In this document: piece after piece, positions 41,816 through 49,732 of the stretch
Position numbering within the stretch: position 1 is the stretch's first letter
How the letters are laid out: every line of letters starts with the position of its first letter
Assembly (NCBI GenBank): GCA_031296355.1
Contig: JARLFX010000194.1
Span: 1-49,732, forward strand
Length of the DNA stretch: 49,732 nucleotides
Direction: 5' to 3'
Source: Acidobacteriaceae bacterium
GTDB taxonomy: Bacteria; Acidobacteriota; Terriglobia; Terriglobales; Acidobacteriaceae
Program-made: the position numbers and the translations under genes
The notes under the pieces: model-generated
The model's input: the letters and a program-made list of their open reading frames with translations, nothing else
What the model was told of the DNA's origin: nothing
Databases searched by the model: none

Positions 41816-44800
41816 ATGGATTGGAATATGTTACCTGTAAATCGTCGCCAGTTTCTCTCTGCTGCTACTGCAAGCGCTGCGTTAGCGCTTGTAGCGCCAT
41901 CCTGGGCAATAACCAGAACCTCTCGTCTCACGCTGGACCTCGACAAGGCTATTGCACAGGTTCCAGAAGACTTCATGGGGCTTAGTTACGAATCGTCGCA
42001 GTTGGCACATCCGAACTATTTCAGTGCTGCAAATACAAATCTAGTGTCTTTTCTGAAGACACTTGGTGCGACCGGCGTGCTTCGGCTCGGTGGCAATATG
42101 CGCGAATTCGTTGCATGGAGTCCTGTCGATCCTCCTGCGAACGACGTTGATAGCGCTGAGGCTGAAAGCCCCGATGCGGGTAACGGTAGGACGCGTACCT
42201 TTACGGTTACACCGCGTGCTATCCGTAATCTCAGTGAGTTTTTACAAGCCACCAACTGGAAACTCATCTACGGTCTTAGACTGTTGAAGGGAAGGGCGGA
42301 CGCCGTTGCAGATGAAGCCGCGTTTGTGGCCCAGATCTGCGGTCCGCGATTGCTTGCCTTTCAGTTCGGGAATGAGCCTGACCTGTTTACGCACAATGAC
42401 AATCCGAAGGATCATTGGCAGTATGCGGAGTACATCGTCAGGTGGCAGGAGTTTGAAAAGGCCGTTCGTGCGCGTGTCCCCGACGCCTCTTTTGCTGGAC
42501 CCGATACATCCTATCGGACTGAGTGGTTGACGAATTTTGCTGATGACACGAAAGGCCAGGTCCCACTGCTGACCTCTCACTATTACGCAGAGGGCCCCCC
42601 AGTTGATCCGCGTATGACGATCGACTACCTGTTGACGCAACAGACGCAGTTCAATAAAGAAGTCCAAAGTGCGATCGATTTTTCACGTAAAGCTGGTCGC
42701 CCTTTCCGTATTACGGAGAGCAATAGTTGCTATAACGCAGGAAAGAAGGGCGTGAGCGACACGTTTGCTTCCTCGCTGTGGGTAGGTGACTTTCTGGCCC
42801 AAATTGCATCCGCTGGTGTGGTGGGCATGAACCTTCACGGAGGCGGTAACGGCCTCTATTCTCCAATCGCAGGGTCACAGAAAGGCGGCTTCAATGCTCG
42901 GCCGGTCTACTACGGTATGCTGTTCGCAAGTGAGCTCGCAGGCGCAACGATGGTACAGTCTGATCTGAAATCGGCCGGAATAAACCTGACAGCCTATGCG
43001 ATGAAGAAAAAATCAAAGATCGTCGTGCTTGCCTTCAATAAGAGTAGTGAGACGACAACCCTTTCGATCCACATATCTACAGATAATCTAAAGCGGATTA
43101 GAAATGCTTCTGTTTTGCGCCTTCGTGCCCCGTTCATTGAGGCGACTTCAGGTGTAGAGTTCGGAGGTTCTTCGGTGACGAGCGACGGATGCTGGAGGCC
43201 TTCTTCGACCGAGACTATTCAAAGTATGCAGCGAACTCTTGAAGTGAAGCTTCCCGCATACAGCGCAGCAAGTATTTCGTTTGAGTCCAATGCTGACGCA
43301 GCACACCCAGTTGTGAGTAGGCAGAATGATCTGCCGATGCCTGGTAAGGCTCGTCTGCGCAATCGGCTCGCAGGCGCTGTTTTGCTGGGAACTTTAGCCG
43401 CTTTTTTGAATTGCTCAGCTCAACAGCAGACGCCGCCTGATTTCGCGAAGAGCACAACGACAGCTTCTACAGATGCATTGCCCAGCTTCTACAACGGGAG
43501 TAAGGAATGGGACCTGTATGTAGAGGTCACGCCTTGGCAGAATGAGCAGGCACGCCGTGGTGAGTACCAGTGGGAACCATATGCTACGCGTGTGATTGAA
43601 CAGCTGAAGGGCTACAAGCCCGTTGTCATCAAACAGGATAAATATGGCGGTCGCCTGGATATCACTGAAAAAGCAACCGGCTTCTATCACGTTGCTAAGA
43701 TAGGTGACCGTTGGTGGAATATCGATCCAGAAGGCCATGCCTATACCAATATCGCTGTTGCAGGCGTGACGCCAGGGCCATCGCCGAACGAGCAAAAGGC
43801 GCTCAAAGAGACTTTTCTGGATGAAGCGGGCTGGATGAAGTTTACCCACACTCTGCTGGTGCGAAGTGGATTCAACTCGTTAGGCGCGTGGGGCAATATT
43901 GCGGATCTCCACAACTCGCCGTATCAGTCAGTGCGCCCGCTTTCATACACGGTGATTCTTAACTTCACGTATGAATATGCTGCCAAGAACCGCAAGTACA
44001 AGAACGCCGGCTATCCCGGGGGATGGATGCGCGGTGCAATTCCGGTCTTCGACCCCGAATATGCCGACGTAGTCGATGCAATGGCGAAGAACGTCGAGAA
44101 ATATAAAGATGATGCAAACCTTTACGGCTACTTCATCGATAACGAGCTTCCATTCCAGCGCAGTAATCTCGATACATACCTTGGAATGCCCAAGGACGAC
44201 CCAGGCTACAAGGCGGCTAAGGCGTGGATGGATGCACATCATGCTGTCTTGTCGAATGACAAATTGCGTGCGGAGTTTCTGGGATATGAAGCAGATCTCT
44301 ATTTCCGCATCACGTCGTCAGCTCTGCGGAAGTATGATCCCAACCACATGGTGCTTGGCTCGCGCTTTACTGAGCCGGAGTATCGTCTGCCGGAACTCTT
44401 TGAGGCTGCTGGGAAATACTGTGATGTGATCTCGATAAACTTCTATACCCACTGGACGCCTCCGTCTGATGCGATGGCGATGTGGGTGTCTGCTGCCAGG
44501 AAACCATTCATCATTACGGAGTTTTATACAAAAGCGGTTGACTCCGGTATGACCAATGTCACCGGTGCTGGTTGGTTGGTGCATACCCAGGCGGACCGCG
44601 GTGCGGCATATCAGAACGTTACCCTCCAGCTACTGGAAAACAAGGGCAATGTTGGATGGCAGTTCTTTCGCTATCAGGATAATGACCCAACGGATACTGC
44701 GAACAAGTGGGACGATTCGAACATCGATGGGAACAAGGGAATCGTCGATTCGAAATATCGGATATGGCAGCAGCTACTTGATCGTCAGAAGCAAATCAAT

Positions 44801-44848
44801 CTGAATGCCTACAGCCTCATTGATTACTTTGACGCGCGTAAGAAGTAG
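41816..44848 (+). CDS. GH79 :: GH50-like fusion with internal signal peptide
   Basis: A 1010-residue open frame built of two complete exported enzymes. Residues 1-500 have a Tat signal (VNRRQFLSAATASAALALVA) and a GH79 domain: LLAFQFGNEPDLF with acid/base E187 and FRITESNSCYNAG with nucleophile E301, then SDTFASSLWVGDFLAQIASA, and a C-terminal beta domain ending LPAYSAASISFES. From about residue 508, starting at an in-frame ATG (43337), there is a second signal-peptide-like segment (RLAGAVLLGTLAAFLNCSAQ). About 470 residues like GH50/agarase-type barrels follow (DRWWNIDPEGHAYTNIAVAG, YGYFIDNELPFQ, KPFIITEFYTKA, VGWQFFRYQDNDPTD). The start may instead be the ATG at 41828. An internal signal is unexpected in a working fusion; a lost stop codon or sequencing indel is possible. 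Confidence 0.75.
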   Translation: MDWNMLPVNRRQFLSAATASAALALVAPSWAITRTSRLTLDLDKAIAQVPEDFMGLSYESSQLAHPNYFSAANTNLVSFLKTLGATGVLRLGGNMREFVAWSPVDPPANDVDSAEAESPDAGNGRTRTFTVTPRAIRNLSEFLQATNWKLIYGLRLLKGRADAVADEAAFVAQICGPRLLAFQFGNEPDLFTHNDNPKDHWQYAEYIVRWQEFEKAVRARVPDASFAGPDTSYRTEWLTNFADDTKGQVPLLTSHYYAEGPPVDPRMTIDYLLTQQTQFNKEVQSAIDFSRKAGRPFRITESNSCYNAGKKGVSDTFASSLWVGDFLAQIASAGVVGMNLHGGGNGLYSPIAGSQKGGFNARPVYYGMLFASELAGATMVQSDLKSAGINLTAYAMKKKSKIVVLAFNKSSETTTLSIHISTDNLKRIRNASVLRLRAPFIEATSGVEFGGSSVTSDGCWRPSSTETIQSMQRTLEVKLPAYSAASISFESNADAAHPVVSRQNDLPMPGKARLRNRLAGAVLLGTLAAFLNCSAQQQTPPDFAKSTTTASTDALPSFYNGSKEWDLYVEVTPWQNEQARRGEYQWEPYATRVIEQLKGYKPVVIKQDKYGGRLDITEKATGFYHVAKIGDRWWNIDPEGHAYTNIAVAGVTPGPSPNEQKALKETFLDEAGWMKFTHTLLVRSGFNSLGAWGNIADLHNSPYQSVRPLSYTVILNFTYEYAAKNRKYKNAGYPGGWMRGAIPVFDPEYADVVDAMAKNVEKYKDDANLYGYFIDNELPFQRSNLDTYLGMPKDDPGYKAAKAWMDAHHAVLSNDKLRAEFLGYEADLYFRITSSALRKYDPNHMVLGSRFTEPEYRLPELFEAAGKYCDVISINFYTHWTPPSDAMAMWVSAARKPFIITEFYTKAVDSGMTNVTGAGWLVHTQADRGAAYQNVTLQLLENKGNVGWQFFRYQDNDPTDTANKWDDSNIDGNKGIVDSKYRIWQQLLDRQKQINLNAYSLIDYFDARKK

Positions 44849-44945
44849 CGCAAAGAATCGAAGCACGGAAGGACCATGGTCGCCTCAAGCTGATTGCAGC
44901 GATGGACTAGCTGGAGCCCTGTTCTGCTTCTTACCGTTTTCACCC

Positions 44946-44986
44946 TGGACAGAGGGAAGAGTCAATGTCCCTCTGTCCATTTTTTT
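44946..44986 (+). terminator. Strong rho-independent terminator
   Basis: TGGACAGAGGGA at 44946-44957 pairs perfectly with 44968-44979 over 12 bp with a 10-nt loop, followed by seven T residues (44980-44986). It lies about 100 nt after the stop of the GH79::GH50-like gene and should end the large operon. The gene at 45066 then needs its own promoter or readthrough. Confidence 0.9.
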
Positions 44987-45065
44987 GTGAGTACAAGCCC
45001 GCAAGCCGTACGGCTGTTTTTACAGGTGACATATGAGATCTAAGCTGAATGTTGAGAGGCACACG

Positions 45066-48000
45066 TTGACCGAATTGAGATCTTCCGCTGTTCCTGCTCG
45101 TATTTTGCAACTGTCTGCTATGGCACTGCTTGCCTTTGCACTGGGTTGTACCGTCCCGGGGTCTCCCACCACACCTGACCATGCAATGGTTAGCAGCATT
45201 GGCCTACAGGGAATAGTCAAAGGCGGTCAGCAGCCGGTCTACAACGCTCTCATTGGTCTATACGCAGCTGGCACCACAGCAACCTATGGTAGTGGTGCTT
45301 CCAACCTGCTCCCCAGTCCGGTTTACACGCTTGCCAATGGAACTTTTAACATCAGCCACGACTACACCTGCCCCACCCCATCCACCCAGGTCTATCTCAC
45401 GGCAACTGGTGGTGACCCCTCCGGGCAGGCTACGGCCTTCAGCAATAGCGCTATTCAGCTGGTTGCGGCGCTCGGTCCCTGTGGCAATCTGACCACCAGT
45501 ACCTACATCAATGTGGACGAGGTCACCACGGTCGCGGCAGCTTTCGCGCTAGGGCAGTTCTGCGGCGGTTTCGGCACCACGTCTGACTCGATCGGTGCGC
45601 CAGCTTCGAACACCATCGGCCTGACGAACGCATTTGCTACCGCCCATAACCTGGCAAGCGTCTCCACGGGATACGCCACGCCGACTACGGCAGCATCGGG
45701 CACCAACTATTCGCTGTACTCGGCCGATCAGCAGAAGCTGAACACGATCGCCAATATTCTCGCCGACTGCGTCAATCAGACAACCAACGGATCCACGGTC
45801 TGCTCGACGCTCTTTGCCGACGTTACGCCGATCTACGCTCCGCTCAGCACCTCAACGCTGGCCACGCCTCCAGTCAATATCTTTCAGGCCGCGGTGTATA
45901 TGTCTTTGAACCCGACTAGCACCAATGCTTCGGGTTCCCAGATTTCCAATCTTCTGGTGCTGCAGACACCGTACCAGCCGTTCAGCCCGGCCCTATCGAG
46001 CGCGCCGACGGACTGGACGTTGGCCATTCAATACGCCGGTACAGGCATCAACTACAACTCCTCGGTGGCAGTTGATGCCAATGGCGACATCTGGATGTCG
46101 AATGCGAGCAGCCCCGGCGGTGTGGTCATGCTCAACGGTGGTACTGGCACGGTCGGTGGCACCGCTGGCGTAACCGGTGGTGTGATCGGCTTCTACACCG
46201 GTCCCAGTGCCTATCCCTATATCGTCTCCAACGGAACACGCCAGGTTGCAATCGATCTGAATGGCAAGGCGTGGTTCGGCAACTTCGCTGGCACAGGGAC
46301 AACGACTGCTAGCGGAACGTCCAACTACTACATGTTCCGCGCCGCCAGCGGCAGTGGTGTCGATGGTTATTTCAACTATATTTCGGGTGCGACGAACCAC
46401 TATAGCGTGGCTGTCGATTCATCCGGCGAGGTCTTTGGTTTGACGTCCGGGGCTACGCTCGCTTATATCTCCCCGACTGCGACCAGCGGTACAAATCTTA
46501 CGCAGTTGTATACCGGCAGCGGGACCAGCGGTGGCGCTGGTCTTGCCATCGATTCTTCTCACAACGGCTATATCTCCGCCACGGCCGGACCTCTCGTCCC
46601 GTTCACCGCTCCCACGCCAGCGGCTGTAGGCACAACCATCGCTGCGGCTACAACCGGTTTATCCACTCCCTACGGTGTCGCAATCGATGCCAGCAACCAG
46701 CTATGGGTTGCGAACGATCCGTCAAGTTCCTACTTCCTCACCGTCTATAACAAGACCAACAGCACGTTTACTAACATCAGCAACTCCTGCCTGCAGAAAC
46801 CCGGATTCATCGCCATCGACGGAAACGGAAACGCCTGGGTCACGAACCTGAACGTCATCAGTGGAACCAATTACGGGGTCTGTGTTTTCAATGCCAGCGG
46901 CACGCTAATCTCCAACGCTGTCGGCTATAACGCGCACGGCGTCAACACCCAGCGCGGCATCGCAATCGACCCTTCTGGCAATGTATGGCTGACCAGTTAT
47001 ACCTCCTCTGCTTCCTTAACTGTGACTGAACTGGTTGGTGCTGCTGCCCCGGCGGTCACCCCCATCGCCCTGGCTATTAAGAACCATCAGGTCGGGATTA
47101 GACCTGGAGGAGCTACGGCGAGTTCGATCAGCGGAGGAAGCCCGCAGTCAGCGCAGGTAAACGTTGCATTCAGTACAGCGCTTGGGGTGCTGGTCACTGA
47201 TGCGAGTGGTAATCCTGTTCCGGGGCTGACCATCACCTTTACCGCACCGTCCAGTGGTGCAGGGGCGACACTCTCCGGCACCACAGCCGTCACTGGTACA
47301 AATGGCATTGCCTCGGTCACGGCGACGGCTAATACGATCGCCGGCGCATACGTTGTCACCGCGTCGGCGATAGGCGTACCCACGCAGAGTTTCATGCTGT
47401 CGAACACCGCAGGCCTGCCGAATACGATTTCACTAAGCGGCGGATCGTCGCAGAGCGCGCAGTTGAATACGACGTTTGCGCAGCCTCTTGTGGCGCAGGT
47501 GAAGGACGCTTATGGTAATCCGGTCTCCGGCGTGCCGGTCACCTTTACGCCGCCTGGCAGCACGGCATCGGCGGTTATATGGGGAACGACCGGCGGAATG
47601 GGAGGAGCGGCGTCGAGCAACACCGGCAGCACCGGTCTGGCGTCGGTCACGGCGGTAGCAAACAATGCGCTGGGCTCCTACTCGGTCGCAGCATCGGCTA
47701 CCGGGGTCAGCGGCAGCATCAGTTATGCTCTGACCAACACGGCGATCTCGCCGAATGTCATTGCGCAGGTAACGGTGAATTCCTCTGCGACGCCGTCGGT
47801 TACCGTGCCGGGAGATTTTGTTGGCCTGTCGCACGGAGAGAGTGACGTGCAGAAGATGATCGGCTACATGCCGACCTATGGCGGAACGATCACGATGAAC
47901 CCGATCTACGAGAAGCTGATCGACAATCTGCAGAGCATCACGGGCACGCCGATGGTGCTGCGCATGAACGGCGACGGTCCCGGCCCCAACACGCTTTACA

Positions 48001-49247
48001 ACGCGCTTCCTGTGCTCAACCGGTTGTATGCGGACAAGGGCAATAAGTACTTCATCGGCATCGATTTCGAGAACGGCATGAACATCGTGAGCGGAACGAC
48101 GACGATCGCCGGGGAGGAAGTCGGGTACATCACCAGTGGCGCCCTGAACCCGGCCAGTATCGAAGCAATCGAACTGGGCAACGAACCTGACGGCTACGCC
48201 AGCTATTCCTATACCCAGTATCTGGCGGATGAGCAGACCTTCTGGAACGCGCTCAGCCCGATCCCCAATGGACTGAAGTTCGCCGCGCCGGTCTTTGCGG
48301 GGAACAATCTGTCCTATAGCGAGAACGACTATCTGCAAAAGCGCAGCAGCCATGTAAGCATGTTCGACTTCCACTACTATGGCGGGGCAAACTGCACGTC
48401 GGCGCCGGCGCAGAACGCTCTGTTGCTGCCGTCATCGCTCGCCTCTCAAACCGGCTATCAGAACAACTATCCGGCGAATACTTACCTCAGTTCCGCGATT
48501 GCAACGGCGCAGAGTGCAGGGATCACCAATATCCGTGCGGGCGAGATGAACTCCATCGCGTGCCACGGAGCGTTCGGCGTCAGCGATACCTTCAGCTCGG
48601 CCCTGTGGGCGATGGACATGGGGATGAGCTATGCCGCCGCTGGCGTGACTGGTATCAACTTCTTTATGTCGACGGACCAGAGCTACAACAAGGCGCTCAG
48701 CGGGGACATAGCCTACAATGCGTTCGACTTCACCTACGCCACGGGCACTACGCGCACCTGGAGTCTGGCGTACGTCGCACCGGAATATTACGCGATGATG
48801 ATGCTCGATTACATGGTTGCAAACAATGCCGGCGTCATCGCATCGCCAGTGCTCAACAATCCCGGTCGATTCTCTGCATGGGCGACGAAGAACACGTCCG
48901 GCGTTCTTCACGTGCTGTTGCTGAACAAAGAGGACGGCACCAATGGAGCTGTCTCTCCTGTAGGAACAGTGCAGGTAATGATTCCTGGCCGCGGCACAGC
49001 TACTGTGACTCGATTGAAGTCCAGCAATGTCTATGGTGGCTGGTGGAATCCATTAACCGGAACGATCAACACCACGGGCTCGGTCACTGGAGAGACCGGC
49101 ATCACCATCAACGGTACCCAGACCTTCGATGGCAGCACAGATGGCAGCATCCAGGGCGCTGCAACATCCGAGACAGTGACACCAGCCAACGGCACCTACA
49201 CGCTCAACGTGCCTGTGGCCAATGCAGTGATACTGACATTTCAGTAA
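45066..49247 (+). CDS. Giant lipoprotein: propeller + two Ig domains + GH79-like (A+B)
   Basis: A 1393-residue protein counted from the TTG at 45066. It has GAGAGG 6 nt upstream, aligns with the start codons of its two relatives and puts the lipobox cysteine (LAFALGC) at residue 28. The ATG at 45033 is the alternative, adding 11 residues. Residues 28-680 match the whole propeller lipoprotein at 26851-28914 (QGIVKGGQQPVYNALIGLYA; NHL-like repeats), ending KNHQVGIRP where that protein ends KNGKVGTRP. At about residue 682 the sequence continues as the Ig-GH79-like protein at 7650-9899 without its signal: two Big-1-like domains (about 685-890), then the catalytic module with E1040 in ELGNEPDGY and E1160 in IRAGEMNS. 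It is probably a surface-tethered glycosidase with its own binding or scaffold domains. Substrate is unknown. Confidence 0.82.
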   Translation: MTELRSSAVPARILQLSAMALLAFALGCTVPGSPTTPDHAMVSSIGLQGIVKGGQQPVYNALIGLYAAGTTATYGSGASNLLPSPVYTLANGTFNISHDYTCPTPSTQVYLTATGGDPSGQATAFSNSAIQLVAALGPCGNLTTSTYINVDEVTTVAAAFALGQFCGGFGTTSDSIGAPASNTIGLTNAFATAHNLASVSTGYATPTTAASGTNYSLYSADQQKLNTIANILADCVNQTTNGSTVCSTLFADVTPIYAPLSTSTLATPPVNIFQAAVYMSLNPTSTNASGSQISNLLVLQTPYQPFSPALSSAPTDWTLAIQYAGTGINYNSSVAVDANGDIWMSNASSPGGVVMLNGGTGTVGGTAGVTGGVIGFYTGPSAYPYIVSNGTRQVAIDLNGKAWFGNFAGTGTTTASGTSNYYMFRAASGSGVDGYFNYISGATNHYSVAVDSSGEVFGLTSGATLAYISPTATSGTNLTQLYTGSGTSGGAGLAIDSSHNGYISATAGPLVPFTAPTPAAVGTTIAAATTGLSTPYGVAIDASNQLWVANDPSSSYFLTVYNKTNSTFTNISNSCLQKPGFIAIDGNGNAWVTNLNVISGTNYGVCVFNASGTLISNAVGYNAHGVNTQRGIAIDPSGNVWLTSYTSSASLTVTELVGAAAPAVTPIALAIKNHQVGIRPGGATASSISGGSPQSAQVNVAFSTALGVLVTDASGNPVPGLTITFTAPSSGAGATLSGTTAVTGTNGIASVTATANTIAGAYVVTASAIGVPTQSFMLSNTAGLPNTISLSGGSSQSAQLNTTFAQPLVAQVKDAYGNPVSGVPVTFTPPGSTASAVIWGTTGGMGGAASSNTGSTGLASVTAVANNALGSYSVAASATGVSGSISYALTNTAISPNVIAQVTVNSSATPSVTVPGDFVGLSHGESDVQKMIGYMPTYGGTITMNPIYEKLIDNLQSITGTPMVLRMNGDGPGPNTLYNALPVLNRLYADKGNKYFIGIDFENGMNIVSGTTTIAGEEVGYITSGALNPASIEAIELGNEPDGYASYSYTQYLADEQTFWNALSPIPNGLKFAAPVFAGNNLSYSENDYLQKRSSHVSMFDFHYYGGANCTSAPAQNALLLPSSLASQTGYQNNYPANTYLSSAIATAQSAGITNIRAGEMNSIACHGAFGVSDTFSSALWAMDMGMSYAAAGVTGINFFMSTDQSYNKALSGDIAYNAFDFTYATGTTRTWSLAYVAPEYYAMMMLDYMVANNAGVIASPVLNNPGRFSAWATKNTSGVLHVLLLNKEDGTNGAVSPVGTVQVMIPGRGTATVTRLKSSNVYGGWWNPLTGTINTTGSVTGETGITINGTQTFDGSTDGSIQGAATSETVTPANGTYTLNVPVANAVILTFQ

Positions 49248-49476
49248 GAAGACCGAAGTCACGCTGCTCTAGTCTCTGACATTGCGCTCGAATCCACTGA
49301 GGGGGTAATTGTGCAGTAATCCGATATGAAGGCATATTCGTTCGATTGGCCGCCTAATCGGTGAAACTTTAAACTTATGCTGAAATACCTGCTAAAACTT
49401 TAGCCTTATGGTAAGCGGGGGTCTTCCCCTGTTGACCATGGCACGTGTTCGCGCTTGGGGATTACGACTGATCTAT
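49248..49476. other. Intergenic region before insertion sequence
   Basis: No gene is recognised. A near-direct repeat AAACTTTAAACTTATG (49364-49379) and AAACTTTAGCCTTATG (49395-49410) lies 31 bp apart, about three helical turns. It could be a pair of protein-binding sites. Confidence 0.35.
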
Positions 49477-49508
49477 GAAGTGTCCACTTATTTCTAAGTG
49501 GACACTTC
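49477..49508. repeat. 14-bp perfect inverted repeat at IS left end
   Basis: GAAGTGTCCACTTA at 49477-49490 is the exact reverse complement of 49495-49508, with a 4-nt loop (TTTC). It sits 116 nt before the transposase start, so it probably is or overlaps the left terminal repeat of the insertion sequence; ends of the form TGTCCACTT fit IS3-type elements. As RNA it could also block readthrough from outside promoters into the transposase. Confidence 0.6.
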
Positions 49509-49623
49509 GAGAGTCGATTAGGAGCGGATGGAAATGTCGGTGCTGTCTTCGGCTACGAGTGCTCTGTCCGGTCTTATATGAACCAGATGGAATGAGAGAG
49601 ACTGGTCATAAAAGGAGCGGAAT

Positions 49624-49732
49624 ATGTCACGAGGGAAGAAGCAGAGTCCTGAGCAGATAGTGAACCTGCTGCGACAGATTGAAGTTGCGATAGCCAACGG
49701 GAAGACAACGCCTCAGGCATGTAAAGAGGCCG
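49624..49732 (+). mobile_element. IS3-family transposase OrfA, 5' part
   Basis: An ATG at 49624 with AAGGAGCGGA upstream opens a frame that runs off the window. The 36 visible residues contain RGKKQSPEQIVNLLRQIEVA followed by IANGKTTPQACKEA. This matches the N-terminal helix-turn-helix of IS3-family OrfA proteins of the IS407-like type. The rest of the element, including the DDE transposase OrfB and the right end, lies outside the window. Confidence 0.75.

Noticed and set aside
45004..45015. AGCCGTACGGCT followed by GTTTTT as a second terminator
   Set aside because: The palindrome has no room for a hairpin loop, leaving a 4-bp stem. The strong terminator lies at 44946-44986.
47433..48374. 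Long minus-strand open frame (313 codons) opposite the GH79-like module
   Set aside because: It is the antisense of a gene with clear homologues and has no domain, signal peptide or ribosome binding site. The same antisense openness occurs opposite the other GH79-like and propeller genes (for example 28045-28812), as expected from GC-rich codon bias.

Overview
The window reads as a chromosomal segment of a soil or peat Acidobacteriota (Terriglobia / Acidobacteriaceae type). The basis is family content: an Oar-like TonB-dependent receptor with an N-terminal carboxypeptidase-regulatory-like domain and no SusD partner, large secreted NHL/Ig-repeat proteins, a membrane-anchored regulator with the 'IGVEVFGRKPxYDPxxDPIVR'-type N-terminal domain typical of that phylum, a GH79-rich enzyme set, and Tat-exported glycosidases. 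No rRNA, complete tRNA or CRISPR array is visible. Taxonomy is inferred, not proven.

Layout. (1) 1-7500 is an accessory zone: the C-terminal remnant of a serine recombinase, one very large minus-strand gene that looks like an Hhe-type anti-phage effector (DUF4011 / superfamily I helicase / Vsr-like nuclease, here with a GreA/GreB-like C-terminal tail), a hairpin terminator, an array of CAGGGAA motifs, and an AAA+ ATPase C-terminal remnant. (2) 7650-14794 (plus): an Ig-GH79-like lipoprotein, a second GH79-like secreted protein, a tannase/feruloyl esterase and a DeoR-type regulator. (3) 14803-18837 (minus): a tight four-gene sugar-phosphate operon (cupin-type phosphoglucose isomerase, ROK sugar kinase, class I mannose-6-phosphate isomerase, second cupin isomerase-like protein). 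(4) 19024-25005 (plus, divergent from 3): sugar MFS transporter, GH2, an alpha/beta-hydrolase esterase and a Tat-exported GH5-like enzyme. (5) 25103-26446 (minus): the membrane-anchored regulator, divergent from (6). (6) 26851-44848 (plus): propeller lipoprotein, NHL/Ig protein, TonB receptor, GDSL esterase, sialate-O-acetylesterase-type esterase, GH1, GH27 and a GH79::GH50-like fusion, closed by a strong terminator. (7) 45066-49247: a 1393-residue lipoprotein that joins the propeller lipoprotein of (6) to the Ig-GH79-like protein of (2). (8) 49248-49732: the left end of an IS3-type insertion sequence, cut by the window.

How it may work together (inference). Two esterases of acetyl type, a feruloyl/tannin esterase, alpha-galactosidase, beta-glucosidase, a GH2 enzyme (beta-mannosidase is possible), a GH5-like enzyme, mannose-6-phosphate isomerase, a sugar kinase and phosphoglucose isomerase form a plausible path from an acetylated galactoglucomannan-like hemicellulose to glucose-6-phosphate. 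The four GH79-like modules point to uronic-acid-containing glycans as well. The TonB receptor would import oligomers across the outer membrane and the MFS porter would import monosaccharides.

The least expected structure is the modular lipoprotein trio: A (26851), B (7650) and A+B (45066). They share a lipoprotein signal with the lipobox cysteine at residue 28 in all three, and A and B share a 146-nt leader of equal length although they lie 19 kb apart.
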